In this document: positions 50,366 through 59,802 of the stretch, one piece after another
Layout of the letters: each line of letters opens with the position of its first letter
Position numbering within the stretch: the stretch's first letter is position 1
Origin: JASLCR01 sp964407405
Lineage (GTDB): Bacteria; Patescibacteriota; Saccharimonadia; Saccharimonadales; Saccharimonadaceae
DNA: 64,000 nt
Direction: 5' to 3'
Assembly: GCA_964407405.1 (NCBI GenBank)
Contig: CAYOVH010000002.1
Location: 1 to 64,000 of the forward strand
Made by a program: the position numbers and the translations under genes
The notes under the pieces: generated by a model
What the model saw: only the letters and a program-made list of their open reading frames with translations
Databases searched by the model: none
Told to the model about the DNA's origin: nothing

Positions 50366-50818
50366 ATGAAAAAAGCGTACCAACTGACAATCGATGGAAA
50401 GAAAGAGCTTGAAGCGGAACTTGATACATTGAAGGCTCGTCGCGGCGAGATCGCCGAAAAGATTGCGGCAGCACGTGACTATGGTGATCTTAGCGAAAAT
50501 GCCGAATACGATGCTGCTCGTGAAGAACAGGGACTTGTCGAAAGCCGCATCGCTGAGATTGAAGATATCTTGCAAAATACTGAGATTATCAAGGCATCAA
50601 GGGCGTCCACTGTCGGTATCGGCAGCAAGGTTGAGTTAAAGAACGGCAGCAAGAAGGTTGTATATCATGTTGTCGGTCCGGTAGAGGCCAACCCAATCGA
50701 AGGGAAAATTTCTGATGAGTCACCAATCGGCCAGGCTCTTATGGGCAAAAAAGTTGGCGACAAAGCAACCGTTACGACACCAAAAGGCGACATCACGTAC
50801 GAAATCGTTGCTGTCTAA
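50366..50818 (+). CDS. greA: Transcription elongation factor GreA
   Basis: Rescues backtracked RNA polymerase by stimulating transcript cleavage. The 150-residue protein has the N-terminal coiled coil (GKKELEAELDTLKARRGEIAEKI) with the GDLSENAEYDAAREEQ tip, whose acidic residues reach the polymerase active site, and the C-terminal FKBP-like domain with SPIGQALMGKKVGD. An extended -10-like TGA-TAATAT box lies upstream. Its end overlaps the convergent minus-strand gene by 4 bases. Confidence 0.95.
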   Translation: MKKAYQLTIDGKKELEAELDTLKARRGEIAEKIAAARDYGDLSENAEYDAAREEQGLVESRIAEIEDILQNTEIIKASRASTVGIGSKVELKNGSKKVVYHVVGPVEANPIEGKISDESPIGQALMGKKVGDKATVTTPKGDITYEIVAV

Positions 50819-51423
50819 GCGGCCGGTTTTTCGATTTCCGGATCGTAGAGCCAGGGGTAGGTCACTTGGTGACTCTCGACAAGAGAGGCAAGGTGGTCAT
50901 CGTTGACGATATCTCGAGCTTGATCAAAGGACATCTGCTTTTCATTGGCCAGTGCAAGGGCGGCTTTGAGCGTATCTTTGGTATCTTTTGCTCCGGCGTG
51001 GCGGACAGCAAAATCGGCTAAGGATTTTGCCTCTTTTGATCTGGTAGTTTCCCAAGCATGGACAATAGCTTCTATCTGTCCGGTGCTGAGTGCCAGTCCG
51101 TAGCTTTTCTCATTTTGTTCATGTTCTTCGGCCAAAAGGTCTTCTAGGGTATCGTGCGAGGTGCTATCGATGATAGGATCTATAGTTTGATGAGCAATAG
51201 CCTCTGGCAGTTCTCTATGAAGTTTTACTGCTTGATCGAGACGAGAGAGTAGGTCTGGCGTGGCATCAAGGGCTTTGACTGCTAGAAGTGCTTGGGTATC
51301 GTTATTACGGGGCTGCAGGTCTTTGTAAAATAGATGGTCAATGAGTTTTTTGACTCGTCTGGCATTTCCCTGTAGGATATCTTGCCTAGGGGGTGAGTGG
51401 AATTCTATTTGACTAATGCTCAT
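50815..51423 (-). CDS. Hypothetical helical protein
   Basis: A 202-residue soluble, helix-rich, slightly acidic protein without Cys clusters, signal peptide or membrane segments. I do not recognise it. The Gln/Glu-rich stretch at about 95-120 and the end EIEKPAA are the only notable features. It converges on greA, with which it overlaps by 4 bases, and faces away from lysS. Function unknown. Confidence 0.6.
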   Translation of the reverse strand: MSISQIEFHSPPRQDILQGNARRVKKLIDHLFYKDLQPRNNDTQALLAVKALDATPDLLSRLDQAVKLHRELPEAIAHQTIDPIIDSTSHDTLEDLLAEEHEQNEKSYGLALSTGQIEAIVHAWETTRSKEAKSLADFAVRHAGAKDTKDTLKAALALANEKQMSFDQARDIVNDDHLASLVESHQVTYPWLYDPEIEKPAA

Positions 51424-51542
51424 ATCTGTGTACCGTGTTTATATTTATGAGACTGTACCACTAGTAAATCACTTGATAGATGGAAAAGCAATAGCTTTTT
51501 TGTAGGAATACTCTACTAGTAGCACTCGTCTGATGAATACGG

Positions 51543-51548
51543 TACAAT
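51543..51548 (+). promoter_or_regulatory. lysS promoter -10
   Basis: TACAAT ends 9 bases before the lysS ATG, leaving a leader of one to three bases. Confidence 0.6.
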
Positions 51549-51557
51549 AGTCGAAGT

Positions 51558-53075
51558 ATGGCAACATTGAAAGATTACAGAGACGAACGACTACGCAAAC
51601 TCGCTGAACTAAAAGAACTCGGTATTGACCCTTATCCGGCGGACGCACATCGATCACATACAGTTACAGAGATCATTGGTCAGTTTGATAGGCTTGGCGA
51701 TCAAACTATCACTGTGGTGGGACGCATTGTGTCGATTCGTAGTTTCGGCAAACTGGCATTTATCAAGGTGCGGGATCAGACGGGCGGTGTGCAGTTATAT
51801 CTTCAAGCAGACGAAGTGTCCGAGTTGGATGCCGCGCGCGGCGTACTCGGGATGAAGCAGCTAAAGCTACTCGATACTGGTGATTTTATCGAGGCAACGG
51901 GGCAGACTACGGTCACGAAGACCGGTGAGAAATCAGTTGGCGTGAGAGAGTTACGCTTGCTTACCAAGTCGCTTCGGCCTATGCCTGAGACATTGACCAA
52001 CAAGGAAGAGCGCTTCCGTCGCCGTTATGTTGATATGAATGTCAATCCAGGGGTGCGGGAGCGCTTCAGGCGGCGCAGCAAATTTTGGCAAGCGACACGC
52101 CAATTCCTTGAGAATGAGGACTTCGTGGAAATAAACAATACGGTACTTGAAGCAACTGCCGGTGGTGCTGATGCCAATCCATTCGTCAGTCATATGGATG
52201 CGCTTGATCAGGATTTTTACTTGCGTATATCACATGAGTTACCATTAAAGCGTCTGCTCGTAGCCGGTTTTGAAAAAGTGTTTGATCTCGGTGCACGCTT
52301 TCGCAACGAAAATTACACTGAGGAGCATCTGCCGGAGCACAATGCAATGGAGTGGTATTGGGCCTATGCCGACTGGGAGATGGGCATGGAACTCACCGAA
52401 CGAATGATTCGTTATGTTTGTGATCATACGTGGGGTACGCGCAAATTTACGCTGGCGAATGGGCAGGAAGTTGACTTTGGTGCAGATGGCGAGCATTTTC
52501 CACGAATCAGTTTCGTCCAGGTGCTCAAGGATCAGTATGGTATTGATGTGTTTGAGTCATCAATGGATGATATTCAGACCAAGTTGAGAGAAGAAAACCT
52601 GGAGGTCGAGGAAGTTGACAATCGTATTCGTAGTCTCGATAAGCTATGGAAGAAATACCGCAAGACTCTTGCCGGCCCGATCTTTCTAATTGATATGCCG
52701 GTCTTTATGCAGCCGCTGGCAAAGGTGAATCCGAAGGACGAGCGCCTGACTGAGCAGTTTAATCTGGTATTTGGTGGGAGTGAAATGTGTAAGGCGTTTT
52801 CTGAGCTGAATGACCCTATCGATCAGCTGGATCGCTTTAAAGAGCAGCAGGCGATGCGTGACGCAGGGGATGATGAGGCGCAGATGCTTGACATCGACTA
52901 TGTCGAAGCGCTTGAGTACGGCATGCCGCCGGCATGCGGTCTTGGCTACAGTGAGCGCATATTCTGGAGCTTAGAGGGCATTACTGCGCGCGAAGGCGTA
53001 CCATTTCCGCAGCTGCGCCGTGAAGTTGATGAGACGACCAAGAGTATCTACTCTGATCTCAAATTTGATACGTAG
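51558..53075 (+). CDS. lysS: Lysyl-tRNA synthetase, class II
   Basis: Charges tRNA-Lys. The 505-residue protein has an N-terminal OB-fold (VVGRIVSIRSFGKLAFIKVRDQTGG), then the class II core: RRRYVDMNVNP, VEINNTVLEATAGGADANPF, motif 2 FDLGARFRNENYTEEHLPEHN. Motif 3 is divergent: MPPACGLGYSERIFW in place of GxGxGIDR, keeping the ATP-binding Arg. The NPF and RNE-type residues agree with Lys over Asp or Asn specificity. A near-leaderless start is predicted. Confidence 0.9.
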   Translation: MATLKDYRDERLRKLAELKELGIDPYPADAHRSHTVTEIIGQFDRLGDQTITVVGRIVSIRSFGKLAFIKVRDQTGGVQLYLQADEVSELDAARGVLGMKQLKLLDTGDFIEATGQTTVTKTGEKSVGVRELRLLTKSLRPMPETLTNKEERFRRRYVDMNVNPGVRERFRRRSKFWQATRQFLENEDFVEINNTVLEATAGGADANPFVSHMDALDQDFYLRISHELPLKRLLVAGFEKVFDLGARFRNENYTEEHLPEHNAMEWYWAYADWEMGMELTERMIRYVCDHTWGTRKFTLANGQEVDFGADGEHFPRISFVQVLKDQYGIDVFESSMDDIQTKLREENLEVEEVDNRIRSLDKLWKKYRKTLAGPIFLIDMPVFMQPLAKVNPKDERLTEQFNLVFGGSEMCKAFSELNDPIDQLDRFKEQQAMRDAGDDEAQMLDIDYVEALEYGMPPACGLGYSERIFWSLEGITAREGVPFPQLRREVDETTKSIYSDLKFDT

Positions 53076-53132
53076 AAACTCTCTCGAGCCGTAGTACAAT
53101 GAGGGTAGACTTGAGAAGAAGGGGGAGGTATA

Positions 53133-54911
53133 ATGGTTCGATTTTGGAAGAATAGTAAAAGCGCTGTTATCTGCGCTGTTGTAGCAGCTGGCTTGTTTGT
53201 TTTTCCGCCGTCAGCTCAGGCGGCCGGTGTTAACGACTTTGTGATTACCGACTACTCAATTGATTACACACTATCTCGTGACAGCGATCATGATAATCGA
53301 TCAACCCTAAAGACCGTCGAGACAATTACTGCCAATTTTCCAGCCATTGATCAAAATCACGGCATAGAACGTGCAATTCCAAAAAGCTACGATGGACATC
53401 CTGTGGGGCTGGAGATCAAATCGGTAACAGATCGGTCCGGCGTGCCACTGACATATTCGACTTATGATAGCAACAACAATGAAGTAGTGCGAATCGGAGA
53501 TAAAAATGTCTATGTGCATGGTCCAAAGACGTACGTTATTACCTACATGCAGTATGATGTTACGAAGTTTTTCAAAGATACCAATGACGATGAATTTTAC
53601 TGGGATACAAACGGAACGCAATGGGGAGTGCCGATTAGCAACCTTTCTGTGACGTTACACGTTGACACCGAAGTAGCAGGCCATCTGACCGATAAAGTGG
53701 CGTGTTACCAGGGAAGGGCAGGTTCATCAAACCAGTGCAATGTGCAACGAAATGGCAATGTCTACCAAACGCAGGCTACGAATCTAATGGGTGGCGAAAA
53801 TGTGACGATTGCGGTAGGGTTCCAGCCTCACACGTTCGGAGTTTACAAAAGGTCACCTATAGAACAACTAATCGCAGTTGGAATAGTTGTTTGGCTTGTA
53901 CTACTCATTGTTGGGATCGCCATTACCATATGGCTCATTTGGCGCTGGGTGAGTCTATCAAATCGAAAAAGTGAAATCGGTACAATCGTACCAGAATACA
54001 CTCCACCGCGCGATGCCAGTGTGACAACATCGGCAAGCATACTGTCGGGAAGTACGAAGACATTTGCTGCGCAATTGGTAGATTTTGCCGTACGACACTA
54101 TATAAAAATCTACGAAATAGACAAGAAGTGGCTATTTGGATCAAAAGACTACGAGATAGAGATAATCCGTGATATTGTCGATTTACACCAGGAAGAGCAA
54201 GAGATATTGCGCGATATCTTCTCTGGCAATGCAGCCATCGGTGCAAGACTGACCATGAGTTCGCTGAAAAATAACAACTCAGTATATATGAGCACACTTG
54301 ATAATGATAAAAAGCTAAAAGAGTTAATCCGCGGGCCATACGACTTAAGAGCGAAAGATGAGGCAAAAATGAAATGGTTTAAGCGTACAGGAGTCATCCT
54401 GCTGATACTTGCTATTATATCGCTCAATCCAGGATTGCTCGTTGCCGCTATTGTCTCGATTGCCTCCGGGTTTACTCTTTATCCATTGACAGACAAGGGC
54501 CTTGCGTTGTCCCGCTACTTGCAAGGTCTCAAGATGTATATCAAGGTGGCTGAAGCTGACAGGTTGAAGATGCTGCAGAGTCCCGAAGGAGCAGAGAAAG
54601 TTGGTGCAGTGGATCCAGGCAATCCGAAGCAAATGGTGAAACTTTACGAGCGGATGTTGCCATATGCGATCCTATTTGGCGAAGAAAAAGAATGGAACAA
54701 TCAGCTAGGCAAATACTACGAGTCAATGGGCGGACAGCCTGAGTGGTACAGCAGCAATGCCGTATTCAGTGCTGCTGCGTTTAGCAGTGCGATGAGCGGC
54801 TTTTCTACTACATCGAGTTACACAGCGGCCAGCAGCTCATCATCTGGTGGTTCAAGCGGCGGCGGGTCGTCTGGCGGAGGTGGCGGCGGAGGTGGCGGTG
54901 GCGGCTGGTAG
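53133..54911 (+). CDS. DUF2207 membrane protein
   Basis: A 592-residue protein with a signal peptide (cleavage near AQA-AG at 30), an extracytoplasmic domain of about 215 residues (the DUF2207 region), a membrane helix at about 246-277, a cytoplasmic winged-helix-like region, further helices at about 418-455, and a Ser/Gly tail ending in 11 Gly and a Trp. This architecture with a Gly-rich end is typical of DUF2207. A GGGGGAGG ribosome-binding site is present. Function unknown. Confidence 0.87.
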   Translation: MVRFWKNSKSAVICAVVAAGLFVFPPSAQAAGVNDFVITDYSIDYTLSRDSDHDNRSTLKTVETITANFPAIDQNHGIERAIPKSYDGHPVGLEIKSVTDRSGVPLTYSTYDSNNNEVVRIGDKNVYVHGPKTYVITYMQYDVTKFFKDTNDDEFYWDTNGTQWGVPISNLSVTLHVDTEVAGHLTDKVACYQGRAGSSNQCNVQRNGNVYQTQATNLMGGENVTIAVGFQPHTFGVYKRSPIEQLIAVGIVVWLVLLIVGIAITIWLIWRWVSLSNRKSEIGTIVPEYTPPRDASVTTSASILSGSTKTFAAQLVDFAVRHYIKIYEIDKKWLFGSKDYEIEIIRDIVDLHQEEQEILRDIFSGNAAIGARLTMSSLKNNNSVYMSTLDNDKKLKELIRGPYDLRAKDEAKMKWFKRTGVILLILAIISLNPGLLVAAIVSIASGFTLYPLTDKGLALSRYLQGLKMYIKVAEADRLKMLQSPEGAEKVGAVDPGNPKQMVKLYERMLPYAILFGEEKEWNNQLGKYYESMGGQPEWYSSNAVFSAAAFSSAMSGFSTTSSYTAASSSSSGGSSGGGSSGGGGGGGGGGGW

Positions 54912-54919
54912 GGCTGCCG

Positions 54920-54928
54920 TGTTACACT
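54920..54928 (+). promoter_or_regulatory. ABC exporter operon promoter, extended -10
   Basis: TGT-TACACT ends 7 bases before the ATG at 54936, predicting a leaderless mRNA. Confidence 0.65.
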
Positions 54929-54935
54929 GGATAGA

Positions 54936-55670
54936 ATGAAGAGGGAGATTATCGACATTGCCGGATTTACAATGAGATTTGGCAAGACAACAGTCATTGA
55001 TAATCTGTCATTTGTAGTAAAGAGAGGTGAGACGTTCGGGTTGCTTGGTTCGAATGGGTCGGGCAAGACAACGACGCTCAGGGCACTACTTGGTATTTAT
55101 ACGCCAACTGAAGGAACTCTCGAAGTGGACGGCCGGCCATACCGCGTTGATGGCGGTGTGAAGCTTGGCTACTTGCCGGAGGAGAGAGGACTTTACAAGA
55201 AAGAAAATGTCATAGATGTGATGACATATTTTGGCCAGCTCAAAGGCATGAATCGCCATGAAGCGCATCGGGTATCGCTGGAATATCTTGAGCGGGTGGG
55301 CCTGTCTGACAAAGCGGGCACCAGACTTGATAAACTGTCAGGAGGTCAACAGCAGAAGGTCCAACTGGGTGTTACGATTATGGGCGATCCTGAGCTACTC
55401 ATCCTTGATGAGCCGACAAAAGGGTTTGATCCGGTGAATCGAAAGCTGTTGATGGACATTATCGAGGAGCATCAAAAGAAGGGCGCGACCGTAGTATTTG
55501 TCTCACACCAGATGGAAGAAGTGGAGCGGCTGTGCGACCGGATTATTTTGCTAAAAGATGGCAATGCGGCTGCATATGGTACCGTGAAAGCAGTGCGCAA
55601 AAAATTTGCAGGCAAAACGCTGGATGAAATTTTTCTTGAGGTATATGGCCAGAAAGCAGAGCAGAACTAA
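54936..55670 (+). CDS. ABC transporter ATP-binding protein (NatA-like)
   Basis: A 244-residue ATPase with Walker A GSNGSGKTT near residue 35, the LSGGQQQKVQLGVTI signature and Walker B LLILDEPTKGFDPVNR, then the switch His in VSHQ. The C-terminal part DEIFLEVYGQ fits NatA-type exporters. It overlaps the permease by one base (TAATG). Substrate unknown; sodium/drug efflux is typical of NatAB. Predicted leaderless. Confidence 0.92.
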   Translation: MKREIIDIAGFTMRFGKTTVIDNLSFVVKRGETFGLLGSNGSGKTTTLRALLGIYTPTEGTLEVDGRPYRVDGGVKLGYLPEERGLYKKENVIDVMTYFGQLKGMNRHEAHRVSLEYLERVGLSDKAGTRLDKLSGGQQQKVQLGVTIMGDPELLILDEPTKGFDPVNRKLLMDIIEEHQKKGATVVFVSHQMEEVERLCDRIILLKDGNAAAYGTVKAVRKKFAGKTLDEIFLEVYGQKAEQN

Positions 55671-56881
55671 TGCACAATCTCGGTACGGTATTTCGCTTTG
55701 AAGTCGCTCGGACCTTGAAAAAGAAGAGCTTCTGGATCGTTAGCTTGTTGTTCCCAATTGGTATCGGTGCGATTGCCGGCGTCATTTATTTTTCAAACAA
55801 AGCGACAAGTGATGCGTCGAAGGATACGGCCAAGCAACAGTTTAGTTTTATGGTGCTCGATGAGTCTCATGAGCTGTCACCAGTTGTAGTCAAAGCCCTG
55901 AAAGGGAAGACGGTGGCCTCAGAATCGGAAGGAATCGATAGCGTGAAGTCAGGGCAGATTGATGCGTTTTTCTACTATCCAAAGAATGTGGCTTCAGAAC
56001 GAATTGAAGTGTATGGAAAAGACGTTGGATTGTTTGACAATGGTCGCTACGAATCAGTTGCCAAGGCACTGCTCAGCCAGTCGGTCGCGGCGACTGTTTC
56101 ACCAAATATCTCCGCAGTCTTAGCCGATAAGGTTGGTGTGAGCAGTACTACGTACAAAGATGGCAAAACGTATGATGGTTTTCGAGAGATGATCGCTCCG
56201 GCTGTATTTTTGGTCCTGTTTTATATAATGATCGCAACATTTGGAAATCAAATGCTTAGCGCTACAACTGAGGAAAAGGAAAATCGAGTGATTGAAATGA
56301 TCCTGACGACAATCGAGGCTAGGGCATTGATTGTTGGCAAAATTTTCTCACTCATAGTTCTTGGATTTATCCAGATGGTAGTAGTACTTACCCCCGTGTT
56401 GATTGGATATGTGCTGCTCCACAACAAGCTTGATCTACCGGCGTTGGATCTGGCGCATCTAGTGTTTAACTGGCCACGAATTGGTATCGGTTTTTTGATC
56501 TTCGCGGTCAGTTTCATTATGTTTACCGGCCTACTGGTCGCGATTGGTGCGGCAGCGCCAACTGCCAAGGAAGCTGGCGGGTTCTTTGGGGTTGTGATGA
56601 TCCTGATCTTTGGACCGCTTTATGCTGTCACTTTGTTTGTCTCATCGCCAAATGCACCGATCGTACAATTCCTAAGTTATTTTCCATTTACGGCGCCGAT
56701 TCCATTGCTTCTTCGCAATGCGGTAGGTAATCTTGAGTATTGGCAGGCAGGACTAGCACTTGTCATCCTGATTGGTACTACCATCATTGTGATGGCTCTA
56801 GGAATACGAGCGTTTCGTTATGGAGCGCTGGAGTATAGTAGGCGACTGACGCTCAAAGAGATACTGGGAAGACGTTCGTAA
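55670..56881 (+). CDS. ABC-2 type transporter permease (NatB-like)
   Basis: A 403-residue membrane protein. A first helix (about 20-42) is followed by an extracytoplasmic domain of about 120 residues, then five or more helices. The cytoplasmic ATTEEKENRVIEMILTTIEARALIVGKI loop near 200-225 is the ABC-2/NatB coupling signature. It partners with the ATPase upstream. It ends 89 bases before a PadR gene, and PadR regulators often control such exporters, but here the padR gene is oriented with a PspC-type gene. Confidence 0.9.
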   Translation: MHNLGTVFRFEVARTLKKKSFWIVSLLFPIGIGAIAGVIYFSNKATSDASKDTAKQQFSFMVLDESHELSPVVVKALKGKTVASESEGIDSVKSGQIDAFFYYPKNVASERIEVYGKDVGLFDNGRYESVAKALLSQSVAATVSPNISAVLADKVGVSSTTYKDGKTYDGFREMIAPAVFLVLFYIMIATFGNQMLSATTEEKENRVIEMILTTIEARALIVGKIFSLIVLGFIQMVVVLTPVLIGYVLLHNKLDLPALDLAHLVFNWPRIGIGFLIFAVSFIMFTGLLVAIGAAAPTAKEAGGFFGVVMILIFGPLYAVTLFVSSPNAPIVQFLSYFPFTAPIPLLLRNAVGNLEYWQAGLALVILIGTTIIVMALGIRAFRYGALEYSRRLTLKEILGRRS

Positions 56882-56951
56882 AGTAATTGTCTTGTCATTA
56901 TCCTCAAGATATTTATGAGCCTAGAAATTTTAGTATTGACTTTGACAGGTA

Positions 56952-56966
56952 CTATGTATAACATAG
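56952..56966. promoter_or_regulatory. Candidate PadR operator overlapping its own promoter
   Basis: CTATG-TATAA-CATAG is a perfect inverted repeat of 5-base arms; its ATGT...ACAT-type core resembles PadR-family operators. It overlaps the TATAAC -10-like box (56957-56962) and lies 4 bases before the padR ATG, with TTGACT (56936-56941) and TTGACA (56942-56947) upstream. It suggests autorepression. Confidence 0.65.
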
Positions 56967-56970
56967 AATT

Positions 56971-57324
56971 ATGGAACAAAAAGAATACACGATAGAAGAT
57001 GTCAGTACATATACATCCGGACTGGTCACACAGATGCGCAAAGGTTTCTTGAGCTATTGTATGCTGCGTGTTTGCTCTGACGAACCAAAGTATGCAAGTG
57101 AGATCATTGCAGCTTTGCGCAAAGCAGAGCTGGTCGTAGTAGAGGGAACCGTGTATCCACTTTTGAGTCGATTGCAAAGAGACGGATTGCTACGTTACGG
57201 GTGGCAAGAGAGCGAACAGGGTCCACCGCGCAAGTATTATCAGACGACACCATTTGGTGAGTCTGTAGCAAAATACACAGGCAAAGAGATGACAAAATTG
57301 ACGACGACGTTGAAGAAACTATAA
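56971..57324 (+). CDS. PadR-family transcriptional regulator
   Basis: A 117-residue protein with the PadR winged helix: RKGFLSYCMLRVC, YASEIIAALRKAELVVVEGTVYPLLSRLQRDGLL (recognition helix), then the wing GPPRKYYQTT. PadR proteins repress stress and efflux genes and release DNA on binding small molecules. It is 9 bases upstream of the PspC-domain gene, so it probably controls that pair. A palindrome over its promoter suggests autoregulation. Confidence 0.9.
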   Translation: MEQKEYTIEDVSTYTSGLVTQMRKGFLSYCMLRVCSDEPKYASEIIAALRKAELVVVEGTVYPLLSRLQRDGLLRYGWQESEQGPPRKYYQTTPFGESVAKYTGKEMTKLTTTLKKL

Positions 57325-57333
57325 GGAGTAACC

Positions 57334-58917
57334 ATGAAAGAAATCACGACAATTCACATTGCACGGACACCATATGAGATAGAATTGGCGGCCAAGAAGG
57401 CCCTTGGTGACTACCTTGATAAGATTGCCAAGGCACTTCACGATGAAGAGACGTATGAAGAAGTTGAGGCAAGAATCGTTGATATTTTGCGGGAGCATGG
57501 TGTGGCGCGCGGAGATGTCATCACTACAAAAGAGGTTGATGCAATTACGACACAACTTGGCGAGCCAAAAGATTTTGTCGATGAGTCGGCGGGCGTAGAT
57601 ATCGACAGCTATGATGCGCAGCCTGTCTCGAAACGATTTTTCCGCGATCAAGATAAGGGACTACTTGGTGGTGTACTTGCCGGAATTGCTAATTACTTTG
57701 GAGTAGATGCCGTATGGGTACGGCTTGGCTGGGTGATTTTAACTTTGATCAGCGGAGGAACGCTTATTGTTGGGTATATCTTGCTGTGGGTCATTATGCC
57801 TCCGGCAAAGACTGCTGCTGAGAAATTGCAGTCACGCGGTGAGAGGGTGACGCTTGAAGCACTACGGGCTGAATCGTCGAATGAGAGGGTCGACGAGCGT
57901 CCGGAGCGTTCAAAGCCATTGGTGATTTTGCTGCGGACGGCACTAGTGATTGGGTTCGGTCTGGCGGCTTTTGGCGCAATCATGCTTGATGTATTCGTCT
58001 TGATAGCAGCCCGTGCATCACTCATTGACGTGGCGCAGATATACCCAGATAGTGCACCGTGGGTCATTGCCGCACTTTGTATCATGGTAGTCTGTGGATT
58101 GTTGTTTGCAATCCTTATGATACTTCTTGGGTATATGAGTGCTGTCTGGCGCGTGACTAAGCGATTAGTGGTCGCATCCGGTGTGATTATAGTCCTTGGA
58201 GCGATGCTGGCGATGCTGGCGATCGGCATTGGTCAGTATGGGCTGCAGTTGTCAAAGAATGTCAAAACGGATACCGCGACTACTTCAATTGATTCACTCA
58301 AGGGTGTATCATCTGTGAAGTTTGATAGCAATATTACATTCAACTACCATGCTACGACAGGCCAGCCACATATGAATGTTGTCTATCCACGAGGATCTTC
58401 CAAGCCAGCGGTAAATATTACAAAAAGTGGTCGAACAGCAGCAGTAACTGTTACTTGTCAGATGCAACGGTGGGTGTACTGCGACAATTCCCGTATTGAT
58501 GTGTATGGGCCTGTGCTTGATGAGATCGATATTCCACAAAAGGAAAGTGTGTCCGGCTTCTCCTATGAAACTACAGAGCAGAAAACGCTACGAGTGCATG
58601 TTCGTGCGGCTGCGGTTGACGTGCAGGGAAAGATCGGTCAAGTAGATGCTTCAGTAGGGAGCGGTGCGGTTTTGACGGCGAATTACCTCGCTGATATTGA
58701 TACTTTCAATGCCACGCTTACTCAAGGGGCGGTCTTATCGCTGGGAGATGTGAAGAGCCTTGCTTTATCTGTTCCAAGCGGTTGCGAGGAGGATACTTTT
58801 AGCAGTCAGGTTTCTCTGAATGTTAGTGCTGTCGGCAAACTGACTGTCAACAACAAGACGACAACAGTTGACCAGCTTCGCGACGATGATTCTTATTGCG
58901 TAAACTTTAATCGCTAA
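57334..58917 (+). CDS. PspC-domain envelope stress protein with DUF1700-like and DUF4097-like parts
   Basis: A 527-residue protein. Residues 1-90 read as a DUF1700-like cytoplasmic start (ALHDEETYEEVEARIVDILRE). Residues 95-155 form a PspC domain (DQDKGLLGGVLAGIANYFGVD... WVILTL). Three membrane helices follow at about 190-305, then an extracytoplasmic beta-rich domain of about 220 residues (DUF4097/DUF2807-like). It resembles LiaF/PspC membrane-stress sensors. It forms an operon with padR and has an AAGGAG site. Confidence 0.85.
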   Translation: MKEITTIHIARTPYEIELAAKKALGDYLDKIAKALHDEETYEEVEARIVDILREHGVARGDVITTKEVDAITTQLGEPKDFVDESAGVDIDSYDAQPVSKRFFRDQDKGLLGGVLAGIANYFGVDAVWVRLGWVILTLISGGTLIVGYILLWVIMPPAKTAAEKLQSRGERVTLEALRAESSNERVDERPERSKPLVILLRTALVIGFGLAAFGAIMLDVFVLIAARASLIDVAQIYPDSAPWVIAALCIMVVCGLLFAILMILLGYMSAVWRVTKRLVVASGVIIVLGAMLAMLAIGIGQYGLQLSKNVKTDTATTSIDSLKGVSSVKFDSNITFNYHATTGQPHMNVVYPRGSSKPAVNITKSGRTAAVTVTCQMQRWVYCDNSRIDVYGPVLDEIDIPQKESVSGFSYETTEQKTLRVHVRAAAVDVQGKIGQVDASVGSGAVLTANYLADIDTFNATLTQGAVLSLGDVKSLALSVPSGCEEDTFSSQVSLNVSAVGKLTVNNKTTTVDQLRDDDSYCVNFNR

Positions 58918-58926
58918 TGGTACGAA

Positions 58927-58935
58927 TGTTACAAT
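58927..58935 (+). promoter_or_regulatory. uppP promoter, extended -10
   Basis: TGT-TACAAT ends 21 bases before the ATG, leaving a short leader with GAAGGGGA. Confidence 0.6.
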
Positions 58936-58956
58936 TGGTGTAGTAGAAGGGGATTG

Positions 58957-59802
58957 ATGAATTTATTGCACGCGATATTGCTGGGAATTGTTGAAGGATT
59001 GACGGAGTTTCTGCCGGTTTCGAGCACAGGTCACCTGACTATTGTCGAAAAACTGCTTGGCTACTCGATTGATGCACCCGGTATCACAGCATTTACGGCA
59101 GTCATTCAGATCGGTGCGATCGGTGCGGCTATCGTATATTTTTGGAAAGATATCGTCCGGGTTGCCAAGGCATGGTTTGGCGGAATTTTTGATGCGACAA
59201 AGCGAGATAACTTTGACTATAGATTTGGCTGGTATATCATCATTGGTTCGATTCCCGTGGCGATCGTTGGCTTGCTCTTGAAAGATCAGATCGAGACGGG
59301 GTTTCGTAGTCTGTGGTTTGTGGTAGGCGGGTTAATCCTTTGGTCTGGTGTCATGTGGTATGCCGATCGTCACGAAAATAAGCTTCATCGTCCACGCGAT
59401 GAAGAAGCGACAACGTGGCGTGATACGCTGATTATCGGTTTGGTGCAGTGCTTTGCGCTAATTCCAGGGGTCAGTCGTTCGGGTGCAACGATTTCCGCCG
59501 GACTTTTGCGCGGCATCAATCGTGTAGCAGCAACGAGATTGAGCTTTTTTCTTGGTATTCCGGCTTTGGTTGCAGCGGGTGCCTTGGAGAGCGTTACGCA
59601 GGCAAAGCATATTTCTGAAGGCGTCGGGTGGGCGCCAACCATTGTTGCGACGATAGTTGCTTTTGTGGTGGGCTATGGAGCAATTGCTTGGCTTTTGAAG
59701 TTTATTTCCAAACATAGTTTTTCTCTTTTCATCTGGTATCGACTGATACTCGGTGGAGTGATTGCGATATTAATAATAACAGGAGTAGTGGGGGCGGTTT
59801 AA
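58957..59802 (+). CDS. uppP: Undecaprenyl-diphosphatase (BacA type)
   Basis: Membrane enzyme that recycles undecaprenyl pyrophosphate to the monophosphate carrier. The 281-residue protein has about eight helices, EGLTEFLPVSSTGHL (14-28 region) and PGVSRSGATIS near 171-181, the two catalytic motifs. Together with uppS and the E-type synthase it completes the lipid-carrier cycle in this window. An in-frame TTG at 58954 is also possible; the ATG fits the GAAGGGGA site. It shares a base with the next ATG. Confidence 0.93.
   Translation: MNLLHAILLGIVEGLTEFLPVSSTGHLTIVEKLLGYSIDAPGITAFTAVIQIGAIGAAIVYFWKDIVRVAKAWFGGIFDATKRDNFDYRFGWYIIIGSIPVAIVGLLLKDQIETGFRSLWFVVGGLILWSGVMWYADRHENKLHRPRDEEATTWRDTLIIGLVQCFALIPGVSRSGATISAGLLRGINRVAATRLSFFLGIPALVAAGALESVTQAKHISEGVGWAPTIVATIVAFVVGYGAIAWLLKFISKHSFSLFIWYRLILGGVIAILIITGVVGAV

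Noticed and set aside
54840..54911. GGC/GGT-rich run at the DUF2207 C-terminus as a possible phase-variable repeat
   Set aside because: The units are three bases long and mixed (GGC, GGT, GGA), so length changes would not alter the frame. Gly-rich tails are normal for this family.
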